From Sympetrum striolatum (Eukaryota > Arthropoda > Insecta > Odonata > Libellulidae): a DNA stretch of 64,000 nt. A program made the translations under genes and the position numbers. The notes beneath the pieces were generated by a model. It had not been told where the DNA came from. It was given only the letters and a program-made list of their open reading frames with translations, and did no database searches. Where the stretch lies: the NCBI GenBank assembly GCA_947579665.1, contig OX388343.1, positions 100,631,657 to 100,695,656 on the forward strand. The letters are read 5' to 3'. Numbering within the stretch: the first letter of the stretch is position 1; every line of letters begins with the position of its first letter. Shown here one piece after another: positions 10,676 to 22,400 of this stretch.

Positions 10676-11600
10676 CTCATTGTATCTCCTCCATATTTTA
10701 ATAGCTCTCTTGCGATATTTTCTTCCTTTGAGCTTTATTATTTTTTAACTTTTGTATACATTATGCATTTTCCCGTCTAGTGGGCTTAATTCTGAGCAAG
10801 ATTCCTGTATGTTTCATTCTTTCCTTAGCTTATTATTTTTCTCAGTTGTTCATCTCTCCTTATCTTCTGTACAGAGAAGTTCTTTGAAATGTTCTATCAA
10901 TCTTTCCAGAACTTTACTGTTCTAGGACTACATTTCTGCCATATTTTTAAATCCTTCCATTCTTGGTTGGTATCCTCTTTTCACCTTTTCTAAAACTTCG
11001 TAGAACTATCTCTGTTCATTCTGTTTGGTGTATTCTTCTATATTCTGTAGCTGTTTTTCATTTTCTCCTTTTTTCCTGAATATCCTATTTGCTTCCTTCC
11101 TTATTTTTTGGTACCTTTCAATGTCCATTCTTTTTTTTTTCCTTATCATCCTTTCTCTAGCTTTATTCTTCTCTTGCATACTTTGGGCACACTCGTTGTC
11201 AAACCAATCAGCATATATTATTCTCTTGTTTTCTCCAATTGATTCACAGCTTCTTTGATTGGTTTTGCTATTTTTCCATTCTTTTTCAATGTTTATTTTA
11301 TAAGAATTTTCATCGGCTGTTGGTTTGCATTTTAATTGCTAATTCTTTTTGGTTTTGCTTCATGACTTCCTCTTCTTCATTTAACTAATTTGTGTCCCAT
11401 ATTCTCTTAACCATCTCTGGGACTTTTTCTGTTTTAATTATTTTCTTCCTTACTCTTGCTTTAATTAGTTAATGATCCAAGTCACAGTTTGGCCCTTTGC
11501 AGCTTCTTATGTCTATATCTGATTATTATCCATTATTCCTCATCTTTTGCAGCTATTCCTCGGCTGAGAGTTCGCTTGAAATTGCGCCACTCCCTGCAAG
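10670..11600 (-). pseudogene. RTE-like non-LTR retroelement, 5' part, block 1
   Basis: Minus-strand remnants of the endonuclease end and EN-RT linker: GPNCDLDH (the EN C-terminal DH region), WFDNECAQSM, ERYQKIRKEANRIFRKKGEN, FYEVLEKVKRGYQPRM, ERLIEHFKELL-like, and finally ARELLKYGG at the junction where the I/Jockey-like element inserted. The order matches the RTE/CFDP2-like family. Stops and indels are frequent. The EN N-terminus is missing, because the next block starts near 11640. Related copies lie at 27330-28290 and 45490-46380. Confidence 0.6.
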
Positions 11601-11789
11601 GTCTACCTAATTTTTCTTTGATCGCTTCTTCTATTTAAAATATTTTGTAAGAGTAATTGTATGAATTTTTACCATTTATAGCTATTCGGTAGTTGAATAA
11701 AGTTGACCAATGGTGTAAATAAATTCCGTGGTTTCTATTTCTTACAAGATATATATACTGTTTCTACTTAAAAAAAAAAGATTCTATTG

Positions 11790-11983
11790 CATCTTATTGG
11801 TGAAGTCCTCCTAAGCTCAAATGATCCTTTCAGGAGGAGCTACACCGAGTTATCAGTAACTTACGAACACACACAACCATTCCAAGAAGGGAAAAATCCA
11901 ACTCAGCTGGGCTTAGAACCCGGGACATAGGGGAAGGAGTGATAGCTTAGATGGCATGCTATCCACTCAGCCACAAAGGCCGG
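11790..11983 (-). repeat. tRNA-derived SINE-A, block 2 copy
   Basis: Same organisation as the copy at 178-358: an A-box-like GGCTGAGTGGATAGC and a B-box-like GGTTCTAAGCCC on the minus strand, then a shared body. The A-box here is closer to consensus than in block 1. Confidence 0.6.
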
Positions 11984-12029
11984 TGTGAATTAGAATCAAA
12001 AATATGTACTTTAACATTAAAGAAGCTCT

Positions 12030-12365
12030 ATTCAAATCAATGATTATTGAATGCCACGAAACTTCTTCTGTCTGAATCCAACCATTACCCTTCGCCTTTC
12101 TGGACGTCCAAAAAATACATAAAGATGACATCCTTATTCTCCCAGTGTTTTCTAACATTTCTTCCTCTTGTCATACCCTGGCCACTGAATTTATTCATTT
12201 TATTGCTAATTTATCAGACTTTATGCCGAAACATTGTGTCAAAAACTCAGTGGAATCTGCACATAAAGTGAATGACTTGATATTTCCGCTAAAATTTCAA
12301 GTGAAAATTTTACCCTGTAATTTCATAGCTAATTCTTTTCATTGTGTATTTTACTAGTACCTGCT
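12030..12365 (+). pseudogene. Penelope-like RT fragment, block 2
   Basis: Plus-strand relative of 409-2960 without the inserted element: a degenerate KIHK-like segment, then SNISSSCHTLATEF, a VKNSVESA-like stretch and DLIFPLKF. It stops after the conserved KDLKFP region, as in the other type A copies. Too short and too damaged to be active. Confidence 0.55.
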
Positions 12366-12369
12366 GCAA

Positions 12370-12475
12370 TTCCCACCCTAGGCTCATATTCGAGTCGATT
12401 ACTTTTCCCAGTTTTCTGGAATAAATTAAGGTACCTTGGCTTATAATGAGGTCGGCTTATATCCTAGTATAAAAA
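12370..12475. repeat. GGCTTATA/CGAG direct-repeat segment, block 2
   Basis: Second copy of the segment described at 2935-3040, with small substitutions, in the same relative position. Confidence 0.4.
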
Positions 12476-12517
12476 GTTCTTACACAAATACTGCTAGTGA
12501 GACTATTAAAATATAGG

Positions 12518-12654
12518 CTATTCTGTTCCACATTTAAGGGGAAATATTACGACTTGAGGAGAAAACTCTAAAATTCGATTTGTGTTTCGGTTGCCACAGT
12601 GAGGTTCTATGTTCTTGCCCCAGCCATGACAGTATTTTTGACTTCTTGTACCAC
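12518..12654 (-). other. Exon-like segment e3, block 2
   Basis: Same 137-nt length as at 3077-3213, with the same ATTCAG acceptor. The frame in phase with e2 is open to TAG at 12518-12520. The alternative VVQEVKN frame carries an in-frame TAG. Confidence 0.28.
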
Positions 12655-12997
12655 CTGAATATTGTATCTTCATTTTCATCTCTGTGTAGAATTGATTGAA
12701 AGAAATTTATTTTCACTTGAACAGTTTTTATTGCAAAAGGAAGCGTCTATCTTCATTTTCAATAGTTTTGAGTGCGAGTGTATGTCCCTTTTTTCTCCCA
12801 GATAATAAACATTTTGGATATGATCTTTCTAAACTCAAAGAGCAGAAGCATAATTCAATTTTCGTGCAAGTGAACTCCAGTGCAACTTGCGCGACTCAAA
12901 TATAATATTTATTTCATCATAACTCACGATAATTCACTGTCTGCTGAGGCTGAAAATTAAATGCGTAACTTAACTCCAACTCAGAGGCATAATTTCG

Positions 12998-14011
12998 CAA
13001 TGCGGCTCCTGCCAAGTTCGCTTTGATTCAAACGAAAAGGTTGTTTCCTGTGGTTTTTGTCTGCAGTCCTTTCATTTGAAGTGTTCCAAGTTGTGTGAAC
13101 TATACATTAAGGTTCTGGGTGATGAGGATTTCCTTTTGTGGAAATGTAATTCCTGCCGCTCGCCTACGATCTCATTTGCCAGTATGGCGGATGACATCAA
13201 GTTCTTAAAGGCAGAACTAATTTCTCTTAAGGATTCTTTTACAAATAGTATATCTGCGCCAAAGAAGTGTGTAACTTTTAGTGATTCAGATCCTGCTCAT
13301 CTACCACAACCTTCCATTGTTTCTTCAAACGATGAAGATTCATCTTTTCAATCTTCAACTCCTCTGCCCGCAGTTTCATCGGCAGATAATGAAGATAAAC
13401 TTAATTGTGCACCGAAGATCTCACTAACCCAGGATATTGAACATTGTGAAGGAGGTTTTCGCACAATTTTGTCAAGGAAACGTCGTCGTAGATCAAGAAT
13501 CATCGTTGGGAACAATTCTCAACCTTCTGCTAATTGTGGTTTTTCAGGTGTCCCTAAACGTGCTACAATTTATGTTGGACGTGTCTCTCTTGAAACTACC
13601 CCCAGTGATATAGTGAATTTCCTTACACGTAATTTTTCAAATCAGGAATTCACTTGTGAATATTTTCTATCGAACGAGGTGCATCGTTCTTTCAAAGTTA
13701 ATATTCCTTCGTCCCTTCGTGAGGAGTTACTCAACTGTGCATTGTTGCCTACTAATGTCATAGTTGGCAAATTTTTCCCACCCAAAATGTTTGATAATAA
13801 TATTTCCAATGTGTCAATGAAAATAGATGAAATTTCTCCAATGTCAACTGAGCGTGTCAGTGTCGATCCTGTAAATTCTAATGATTCTTCCAGTAGTGCT
13901 AGTATAGTCCCCAGCTCTAGTGTTGTTCCCCCTAAAGCGCTTTCTGTTGCTAGATCTAGTCGAATCTCTACTAGATCTAGTCATGGTATAAATAAATCCA
14001 AGTCACTATGA
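12998..14011 (+). CDS. CR1-like ORF1 protein with PHD finger (5' partial)
   Basis: The frame is open from the insertion point (12998) to TGA at 14009-14011; the first ATG in frame is at 13076. The first 60 codons hold the zinc-binding pattern CxxC...CxxC...HxxC...WxCxxC (CGSC, CGFC, FHLKC, WKCNSC), which is a PHD finger. The middle is Ser-rich. A basic patch (SRKRRRRSRII) precedes a segment starting ATIYVGRVS that resembles an RNA-binding fold. The C-terminal tail is Ser/Arg-rich. In CR1-like elements ORF1 acts with ORF2 in the retrotransposition RNP. The true N-terminus was lost by 5' truncation. ORF2 starts 18 bp downstream. Confidence 0.75.
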   Translation, partial: QCGSCQVRFDSNEKVVSCGFCLQSFHLKCSKLCELYIKVLGDEDFLLWKCNSCRSPTISFASMADDIKFLKAELISLKDSFTNSISAPKKCVTFSDSDPAHLPQPSIVSSNDEDSSFQSSTPLPAVSSADNEDKLNCAPKISLTQDIEHCEGGFRTILSRKRRRRSRIIVGNNSQPSANCGFSGVPKRATIYVGRVSLETTPSDIVNFLTRNFSNQEFTCEYFLSNEVHRSFKVNIPSSLREELLNCALLPTNVIVGKFFPPKMFDNNISNVSMKIDEISPMSTERVSVDPVNSNDSSSSASIVPSSSVVPPKALSVARSSRISTRSSHGINKSKSL

Positions 14012-14029
14012 CTAGCTGATAATTGTTTT

Positions 14030-16846
14030 ATGTCAGTGTTCCTGATGAATGTGCAATGTTTACGCAACAAACTGCTTGACATTGAAATAATTCTAAATGA
14101 TACTAATCCAGATATTGTTTGTTTTTGTGAGCATTGGCTTACTCGCAAAGAAATTGATTATTTAAACCTACGTGGCTTTTTTGTCGGTGATATTTTTTGT
14201 AGATCTCACTTTAAGAACGGCGGTGTTGGCATATTCCTGAGGGAGGGCTTGGTCTCTTCTGCTCCACCTGTTATCCCGACTAACCTACTTTCCGAGAAAA
14301 ACTTCGAGTATGCTTTATGCCAGGTTAATGTCGCTAGTACTGAGTGTGTTATTATATGCATCTATCGTTCCCCCCTTGGTGATTTTCAACTCTTCCTTAA
14401 AAATCTCGACATTTTGCTTGATTTTGTTTTCAAATGGAAACCCAAGTCGCTAATAATACTATCTGGCGACTTTAACTGCAATATGCTTGTTCAAAGCAGC
14501 AACCAGAAACAATTTCTTAATCTCCTTAATTCCTACCACCTCCACTTAAACTCCAAAGATGCCACTCGTATTAATTCTTCTTCTTCGTCAGCGCTCGACC
14601 TTATCATCTCAAATCTAGATGCTCCGTACGTTAAATCTGAGGTTATTCCCTCTGATATTTCAGACCACTATCCCATTATGTCCCATTTTAACTTAAATCA
14701 TAAAACTTGGCCAATCTGTCATGAGATCAGAAATTTCTCTGACATTAACATCGCCCTCTTTACTAATTTGCTAAAATCTGAGAACTGGTCAGATGTATAT
14801 GTATCTTCTGAATTTGACGTGAAGTTCTCCGCTTTTTATGATAAATTTCTGTTTTACTTAAATGCTGCTTTTCCTTTAGTTTCTAAGAAATACGTTAGAC
14901 ATCATCCCAGTAAACAATGGATTACTGATGATATCCGTGCTTTCTCAACCTATCTTAAAGAGCTATTTGTTCAGTTCAAGTCTAGTTCAGACAAAGACCT
15001 CGAGATCAAATACAAAGCTCTTAAGAAATCATACAAATTGTTACTTGCCTCCGCTAAAAGGACTTTTAATAACGACAGACTGATAAATTGCAACAATAAA
15101 TCTCGCGAAATATGGAAGATCATTAATGAGTCAAAAGAATCACGCACTTTTCACATGATCGATTCACCCAATCCTATCTCCTTGGCTTCAGATTTTAACA
15201 ATCATTTCACCACTCCTCCCACTTGTGATCGACCAATCGATTCTTTTGATTACTTGAACATCACCAGGTCTGCTTCCTCTTTATATCTTTCTCCTTGCCT
15301 TGAAAATGAACTCAAATCCATCATTAATACCTGCGGCACCAAATTCAGTTCTGGTATTGATGATATTCCAAATTTCTTAATTAAACTTTGTTTTGACTTA
15401 ATTAAAATTCCTCTACTACACCTCATTAACACCTCTTTCCTTGATGGCATTTTTCCTTCTGCACTCAAAATTTCTAAAATTTTTCCTTTGTACAAGAAAA
15501 AGGGTAGTCTTCAAGATCTAAACTCCTATAGACCTATAGCTATACAAACGCAATTTTCTAAAATATTTGAGAAGGCCTTTCATAGACGTCTAGTTTCATA
15601 CCTAGAAAACTCGAGAATTTTATCCCCTCACCAACATGGTTTCCACAAAGGCAAATCCACAATTTCTGCTGCTTATGAAACCATAAGCCACCTTCACTCA
15701 ACTCTGGATAATAAACTTAACGCCTGTGCTCTACTGTTCGATTTTTCAAAAGCATTTGACCTTGTTAACCACCAGCTTCTTTTAAAAAAACTAGACAGAA
15801 TTGGTGTAAGGGGTCCACCAAACAATTGGCTGTTTTCCTATCTTAAAGACAGATCTCAGCAAGTTATAATCTCTAAAGACGGCCTCAAATACACATCCCC
15901 TCCAAATACAATCAATCAAGGCGTTCCGCAGGGCTCTATTCTTGGTCCAACACTTTTCCTTATTTATATTAATGATCTCCCTGCTCATTTAAGTAGTATA
16001 CATGGCAGTAATTCTATCTTATATGCGGATGACACAAATGTTATAATTTCTTCTACAACTTCCGAATCCCTTCTCAATAGCTCTAAAGTTGCAACCCAAA
16101 AAATTCACTACTGGTCTCTAAACAACTTTCTTAAACTTAACTCCGAGAAATCTCAAATTATTCATTTTGCTCTCAAAAACAAACCCGCACTAAAATTAAA
16201 TATTTCTTTAGATGGCATCACATTACCTCAGGTTGGCTCATCCAAATTTCTTGGTATACACATAAATTCTCATCTTTATTGGGATACTCACATTGACATC
16301 CTCCTGAATAAACTCAGTCCTATCTGTTTCCTAATTCGCAGCATTCGTTTCACTGTGTCAACTGAAGTTCTGTTATCTATTTATTATGGTTTATTTTACA
16401 CTCATGTTGTCTATAGTGTAATTTTCTGGGGTTCCTCTTTCCATGCCATAAAAATTTTCAAACTACAAAAAAAAATTTTAAGATTAATTGCTAATTCTAG
16501 ACTTGATGCTCCAAGCCTTCCCCTCTTCAAACATTTCAGACTGTTGCCCCTTCCTTGTGTTTTTATATTCATCATAGTAGTTTATATAAGAAATAATTTA
16601 AAACATTATATAACTAACGCTGATGTTCATTATCATAATACTCGCTACTGCCAAAATCTACATGTACCATATGTACGCAGTACCTCTTCCTCTCTTGGAC
16701 CAAGTCATTTGGGCCTTATATTGTATAACAAAATTCCTGATCACATAAAGAATATTATGTCCTTATCTTCCTTTAAACTCAAACTTAAATCTTTTTTACT
16801 CGAGAAAATGTTCTACAGCATTGATGAATACCTTTCTTGTCATTAA
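14030..16846 (+). CDS. CR1-like ORF2: AP endonuclease and reverse transcriptase
   Basis: Uninterrupted 938-codon frame. The endonuclease is N-terminal: NVQ (residue 8), CEHWL (about 34), YRSPLGD, GDFN (146-149) and SDISDH (208-213), all expected of APE-type EN. RT follows: SGIDDIPNFLIK, SYRPIAIQTQFSKI, HGFHKGKST, LFDFSKAFD, NQGVPQGSILGPTLF, and the catalytic YADD (665-668), then a thumb with KFLGIHI and FYTHVVYSVIFW. The family nicks target DNA and copies its own RNA from the nick. The length is normal for CR1/Jockey-group ORF2, and no stop or missing catalytic residue was seen. This is the only intact long ORF in the window. The start at 14030 is chosen as the first ATG after the ORF1 stop. 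Confidence 0.9.
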   Translation: MSVFLMNVQCLRNKLLDIEIILNDTNPDIVCFCEHWLTRKEIDYLNLRGFFVGDIFCRSHFKNGGVGIFLREGLVSSAPPVIPTNLLSEKNFEYALCQVNVASTECVIICIYRSPLGDFQLFLKNLDILLDFVFKWKPKSLIILSGDFNCNMLVQSSNQKQFLNLLNSYHLHLNSKDATRINSSSSSALDLIISNLDAPYVKSEVIPSDISDHYPIMSHFNLNHKTWPICHEIRNFSDINIALFTNLLKSENWSDVYVSSEFDVKFSAFYDKFLFYLNAAFPLVSKKYVRHHPSKQWITDDIRAFSTYLKELFVQFKSSSDKDLEIKYKALKKSYKLLLASAKRTFNNDRLINCNNKSREIWKIINESKESRTFHMIDSPNPISLASDFNNHFTTPPTCDRPIDSFDYLNITRSASSLYLSPCLENELKSIINTCGTKFSSGIDDIPNFLIKLCFDLIKIPLLHLINTSFLDGIFPSALKISKIFPLYKKKGSLQDLNSYRPIAIQTQFSKIFEKAFHRRLVSYLENSRILSPHQHGFHKGKSTISAAYETISHLHSTLDNKLNACALLFDFSKAFDLVNHQLLLKKLDRIGVRGPPNNWLFSYLKDRSQQVIISKDGLKYTSPPNTINQGVPQGSILGPTLFLIYINDLPAHLSSIHGSNSILYADDTNVIISSTTSESLLNSSKVATQKIHYWSLNNFLKLNSEKSQIIHFALKNKPALKLNISLDGITLPQVGSSKFLGIHINSHLYWDTHIDILLNKLSPICFLIRSIRFTVSTEVLLSIYYGLFYTHVVYSVIFWGSSFHAIKIFKLQKKILRLIANSRLDAPSLPLFKHFRLLPLPCVFIFIIVVYIRNNLKHYITNADVHYHNTRYCQNLHVPYVRSTSSSLGPSHLGLILYNKIPDHIKNIMSLSSFKLKLKSFLLEKMFYSIDEYLSCH

Positions 16847-16924
16847 TATTTTTTTATGTAATTCATTTATTTTGTATTAATTTTCACTGAATTGTAATGA
16901 CGAAATCTATATCTTGCATTGGAT

Positions 16925-16956
16925 CTTTGATGAATAAAAATTTATTTATTTATTTC
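16925..16956 (+). terminator. 3' end of CR1-like element with (TTTA)n tail
   Basis: GATGAATAAAAATTTATTTA begins an AATAAA-like signal followed by a short (TTTA)n tail that abuts the host ATTTCACTG. Confidence 0.65.
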
Positions 16957-17260
16957 ACTGTAAAGACGGTGTCTCGAAAAAGGATGAGTCGTTTGAGCTC
17001 TCTTTCCCCTTGATTAGTTTGAGGGACCTGACCACCGATAAGAATATTCCATTGTGCAATTAGACCGAATGTTTCAGCCTGCTTTTCTGGTGGCTATTCT
17101 ATCTCTATGGGTAGTAGATAAGGGGTGACGTGTAAGGTGGATTTCGCAGAAAAGAATAACAGAAATGCTTTGCGTGTAGTCATGTTTTTGGCCTTCATTT
17201 TCAGTTCTACACGTGCAATCGAGTTGTTCACATTGAAAACGCATCTTTCATCGGACTTAC

Positions 17261-17366
17261 CTATATTGGCATAGTGCAAAAACGTGTTTAGTGCTCTATC
17301 ATTATGAAATTGAACTTCCAGTTTTTCTTGCTTAACATACAAGGACTTTAGCCGGTTTAGGAAGTG
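17261..17366 (-). other. Exon-like segment e2, block 2
   Basis: 106 nt with the same CAG acceptor and GTAAGT donor as at 3997-4102. The 35-codon frame is open (HFLNRLKSLYVKQEKLEVQF, then NTFLHYANI). Confidence 0.33.
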
Positions 17367-17374
17367 CTGCGGAA

Positions 17375-18969
17375 AATAATTCGAGTGTCATGCAATTGCC
17401 ATAATAAATATTGTGGAATTGGGACTGCTGTGCTTACTTCTGAAATATCATTAATTCTCAAAGTACACTTAATCCACTCAGTTAACGGAGAGTGTTAGGC
17501 AAAAGAGTATAGATGTTAAGAGGTGTTGCTTTTGTGAGCGAAAATGGATATAGTGAAGTTGAGCAATTACTTGGAAAATTGTTTTTTTTTCCATCACCAG
17601 TGGTCATCAGATAAGTTGTAATGTATTTGCTCAAATAAAGTTTTGTAACGAGAGCTGTGATTTGTTATTAAAAAGCATTATTTGAGGAAATTTTACGATG
17701 TAAGAAGATATTATCAATTGCATCTTTGCGAGGTACTTCATGCCGTATTTTTTAAACAAATTGCTATTTTCTTACTGTAAATATATCAAGTGACTGATCA
17801 TATTTCTCACCTTTTTTCCATTTTTTTTAATGAAAGTTATTCTTGCTTCAGTTTATCTGAACAGAGAATTCGTGGAAACTAATTTCCTATCGTGCTTTAA
17901 ATTTATGTGTTTGCCAGGATTTGATTTCTAAGGAAACTAACGCATATTACGGAAGTTCCAGTAATTCGCTTTTTATTGTATCACAATGTTATTAAACCAA
18001 AAGACCATAAATTTAATAATGCAATAGCTGATATAATGACGATATGCAGATTTTATCTAGTCACATGACGGCTCATGTAAAAAAGTAATTCTTTACAATT
18101 GAAGAGTATTTTCTGCTGAAATATCCGAACTTAAATTGCTCATACCTGTTTTATATAGAGATACCGCTGAAAGCTACTAATTTTAGTTTCAGCACAATAG
18201 TTGTTTAAATAAATGTGGCTACGATGTAGTCAAACTGCTATTCATTTAATTATATATTCAAACAATCTAATTAAAACATTTCGTCTAGAATGCATTATTA
18301 TTTAAAACAAGATTTTTAAACACATCCGTTTCTTTTTTAAAATCAAAGTTGATCATAATTAAAATAGACTTTCATTTGACAGCACTACGAAAGTCGTTTT
18401 CGGCATTTCTTGAAATTTAATTAGGAAGCTTTGATTTAAACCATTAACTCTTTTGAGCGATATAATTTAAAACACGATTTTCAAATATATCTATTTGTTG
18501 TTTTAAATGTAATATGGTTAAAATGATAGGTTTAGGATAAATAGGTTTTGTTTTGATTACCTTCACGACTACTTAAGTCGTTTTCTTGCTTTTTTCTTGA
18601 CTGTAAAAAAGTGTTGAAATAAACTTTTGATTGTAGGACATTTTGAGGTATACTTCTACTTACAATAGGCGTTATTATTTAAAAATGATTTTTAATTACA
18701 TTTAATTTTCATTGATATGAAAGTGGACTATAATGTATGTAGATTTTATTTTGACATGAAACACTAACTTCAAAGTGTTATTTTTGTTATAATATATTAT
18801 TTTATTATCATTTAACTTAATGCAAGGTATAGTTATTGTACAAAAAATCTTAAATAAAACGTGAATTGTTAAAAAGAAAAGAGCTATTGGTAAATAAAGT
18901 AATCTGAAAAATAAAGAATATATTAATATTTACAAGAAAGGCAGGAAAACACGATAAGGTACTCGTGAA
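17375..18969. other. AT-rich block-A spacer, block 2
   Basis: Colinear copy of 4110-5690 without recognisable genes. It is cut at 18969 by the 6.8 kb insertion; its continuation resumes at 25800. Confidence 0.5.
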
Positions 18970-19299
18970 CCTAGTAGCACAGAAGATGCTTAGCATTTGC
19001 TCAGGGAATTTATTCATTTTAGCTAAAATGTTTCCGAATCACCACCTGAGCATGTGCTAAAAATGCTTTATTGTGATTTTAAAGCGCATGTTTTTCTAAA
19101 CTTGTTACAAGCATTTTTGTGCAAAATTTAATTCCACTTCCTTCCATAACTATTAAATATATAAATTTTTGATTGAATGCAGCTCTTCTTTCCTTTTGCC
19201 AACTAAAATTAGAAAGTGGTCGTTTGTAATAGAGTCAAGGGCTTAAAGAAAGGACATTAAATAAAAATTCTTATTAAGCAATAGGCACTTTTAAAAATT

Positions 19300-19425
19300 C
19301 ATCGATGGAATCATAAATCCATCAATCCGTTTTTAAAGTTAACGATGGATCCATCAACCGTTTCTTTATTCACCGATGGATTAACGATGCTTTCCACGGA
19401 TGTCCATCGCTTCCATGGAGATAAT
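19300..19425. repeat. CGATGGAT/ATCCATC short repeat cluster
   Basis: CGATGGA or its complement TCCATC occurs about eight times in 125 bp, in both orientations, just left of the tandem array. Confidence 0.55.
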
Positions 19426-22400
19426 TAGTTCGCGATGAAGAGTCAATATATAATACGAGTAAAATGTAGCTTGCATACTGCAAGCAGATCAACAACACTA
19501 TTTTCATGTCGGAATCATATCGGGACGGCCATCAAAAGAAAAATTGGATTGAAATTTTTCTTAAAATTCGCTGAAATTCCATCGTCTAGCATTGAACCCG
19601 GGTCTTTACTGTGAAATTACTATGCAGCACAATAGAACATCACCATCTCTAACTATGTGTGAAAATTCAAGCAGAAAGATGGGCTACAACTGCCTCAAAA
19701 GACGTTCTAATTTTCACGAATTTAAATGGCTCTCTGGATTCGAACCAAGGACGATCTTGGAAATCAAAAAAATGTTTCTGAAAGTTATTTATGATCTCTA
19801 TCTATATGCCGAATTTCAAGTTTCTATATGATTGGGAAAGGTTTCAAATTATTTCCTAAAAATCGGATCAACTTCTGATTGCAGAGACACCTGGTGTCGA
19901 ACCCAGGACATAATGTAAGCTGTGAATGCACAGTTTGATTTGTAAAGGCTTTCTCTTGTATCATGCAAAGTTTGAAGTCGATAGCACGTCGGGAAGTACC
20001 TAAATTTTGTTTCCGTTTTCTCCGTAAGAAATGCATTGAGAAGTGCAAATGGCCCTCTGGGATCGAACCAAGGACCATCAGCGAACATGTTAAATTTGAT
20101 TATAAAATATATTTATGATATCCATCCACGTGCCGAGTTTCATGTTTCCATGATATCGGGAAAGGATCCAAAAAAAATCTTCAAAATCGCTACAACGCAT
20201 TTTAAACGGCCGATTTTTGCCCCGACCTAGCATCGAACCCAGGATATTTTCCGTAAAACTCATTTATGTTTTCGATAGATCATGACCATATATAAAGGCT
20301 CCTTGAGTTTCGATTCTCTAACTATACGGAAAGTATTTTTTAAAAATTCCTGAAAATCAAAGCAATGCATTTAAACGGGAAAAATCGGGACTTTGGAGCC
20401 ACCTGGAATCGAACCCATGACACTGAGGATCGAAATCGCAATTTTTCTGGTGGTTACACGTTATGGCCAATACGCCGTAAAAATTTCAGCCCAATCACTC
20501 TTGTGGTTTAGGCTGTGATTTTGTATCCTCTCTATCTATTATATATAGATGCTTCTCCGGATTCATTCATGTATCTATTATATATAGATGCTTCTCCGGA
20601 TTCATTCATGTATCCATATATATATTCATATACGAGTAAAATGTTGCTTGCATACTGCAAGCAGATCGACAACACTATTTTCACGTCGGCATCATATCGG
20701 GACGGCCCTCAAAAGAAAAAATGGATTGAAATTTTTCTTAAAATTCACTGAAATTCCATCGTCTGGCATCGAACCCGGGTCTTTACTGTTGAACTTACTA
20801 TGCAGCACAATAGAACATCGCCATCTCTAACTATGTGTGAAAATTAAAGCAGAAATATGGGCTACAACTGCCTCAAAAGACGTTCTCATTTTCACGAATT
20901 TAAATGGCTCTCTGGATTCGAACCAAGGACGATCTTGGAAATCTAAAAAATGTTTCTGAAAGTTATTTATGATCTCTATCTACATGCCGAATTTCAAGTT
21001 TCTATACTGTTGGGAAAGGGTTCAAAATAATTATTGAAAATCGGATCAGTTACTGATATTAGAGACGCCTGGTGTCGAACCCAGGATACATTGAAAGCTG
21101 GGAATGCACAGTTTGATTTTTATACAATTAATCTTTCTTAGTGCAAAGTTTGGAGTCTTTATCGTGCCGGGAAGTACCTATAATTTGTTTCCGTTATCTC
21201 CGTAAGAAATGCATTGAGGAATTTAAATGGCCTTCTGGGATCGAACCAAGGACCATCAGCGAATATATAAAAATTGATCCTGAAATTTATTATTGATCTC
21301 CAACTTCATGCCGAATTTCAAGTTTCCATACCATCGCGAAAGGGTCCAAAAAAAATCTTAAAAATCGCCACAATGCAATTTAAACGGCCGATTTTTGCCC
21401 CGATCTAGCATCGAACCCAGGATATTTTCCGTAAAACTCATTTATGTTTTCGATAGATCATGACCATATATATAGGCTCCTTGAGTTTTGATTCGCTACC
21501 TATCCGGAAAGTATTTTTTTTTAATTCCCGAAAATCAAAGCAATGCATTTAAACGGGAAAAATCGGGACTTTGAGGCCCTCTGGAATCGAACCCATGACA
21601 TCGAGGTTCAAAATCGCAATTTTTCTGGAGGTTATACGTTATGGCCAATATGTCGTAAAAATTTCAAGCCATTGACGCTAATGGTTTAGCCTGTGACTTT
21701 GTATCCTCTCTATATATATATATATATATATGAATATATGATATATGAATGAATCCGGAGAAGCATCTATATATAACGAGTAAAATGTAGCTTGCATACT
21801 GCAAGCAGATCGACAACACTAATTTCATGTCGGCATCATATCGGGAAGGCCGTCAAAAGAGAAAAAAAAGGATTGAAAAAATTCTTAAAAAACACTGCAA
21901 TTTAATCGTCTGGCATCGAACCTGGGTCTTAATGGTGAACTTACTATGCAGCACAACAGAAAATCACCATCTCTTACTATGTGTGAAAATTCAAGCAGAT
22001 ATATTGGCTCCAACTGCCTCAAACGACGTCCTACTTTTCAATAATGTAATGGCTCTCTGGATTCGAACCAAGGACGATTTATGAAATTTAAAACACCTTT
22101 TTGAAATGTATCTATGTTCTCTATCTATATGCCTAATTTCATGTTTTTATATTATTGTGAAGGGGTTTAAATTAATTCTTAAAAATCGGTTAATTTACTG
22201 ATTGCAGAGACACCTGGTGTCGAACCCAGGAAATATTGGTAGCTGTGAATAGACAGTATGACTTATTAGGACTTCATCTTATTTCATACAAAGTTTGAAG
22301 TATTTATCATACCGGGAAGTGCCTAAAACGTTTTTCGTTTATCTCCATAAGAAATGCATGGAGGAATGTAAATGGCTCTCTGGGATCGAACCAAGGACCA

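Larger units (their letters stand above)
12997..16951 (+). mobile_element. 5'-truncated CR1-superfamily non-LTR retrotransposon
   Basis: Compared with the uninterrupted block at 35295-35325, the host sequence CATAATTTC/ACTGTAAAGACGG is split here. The insert starts inside ORF1 without a start codon or 5' UTR, and ends after an AATAAA-like signal with a (TTTA)n tail. ATTTC at 12992-12996 and 16952-16956 is the smallest visible target duplication; the tail makes the exact length ambiguous. ORF1 has a PHD-type zinc finger and ORF2 has EN plus RT, the architecture known for CR1-like elements. The open ORF2 implies a recent insertion. Confidence 0.85.

Noticed and set aside
7638..11640. Possibility of a giant Maverick/Polinton or a virus-derived element
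   Set aside because: All recognisable domains are AP endonuclease and non-LTR RT. No integrase, ATPase, protease, capsid or polymerase B motif was seen.
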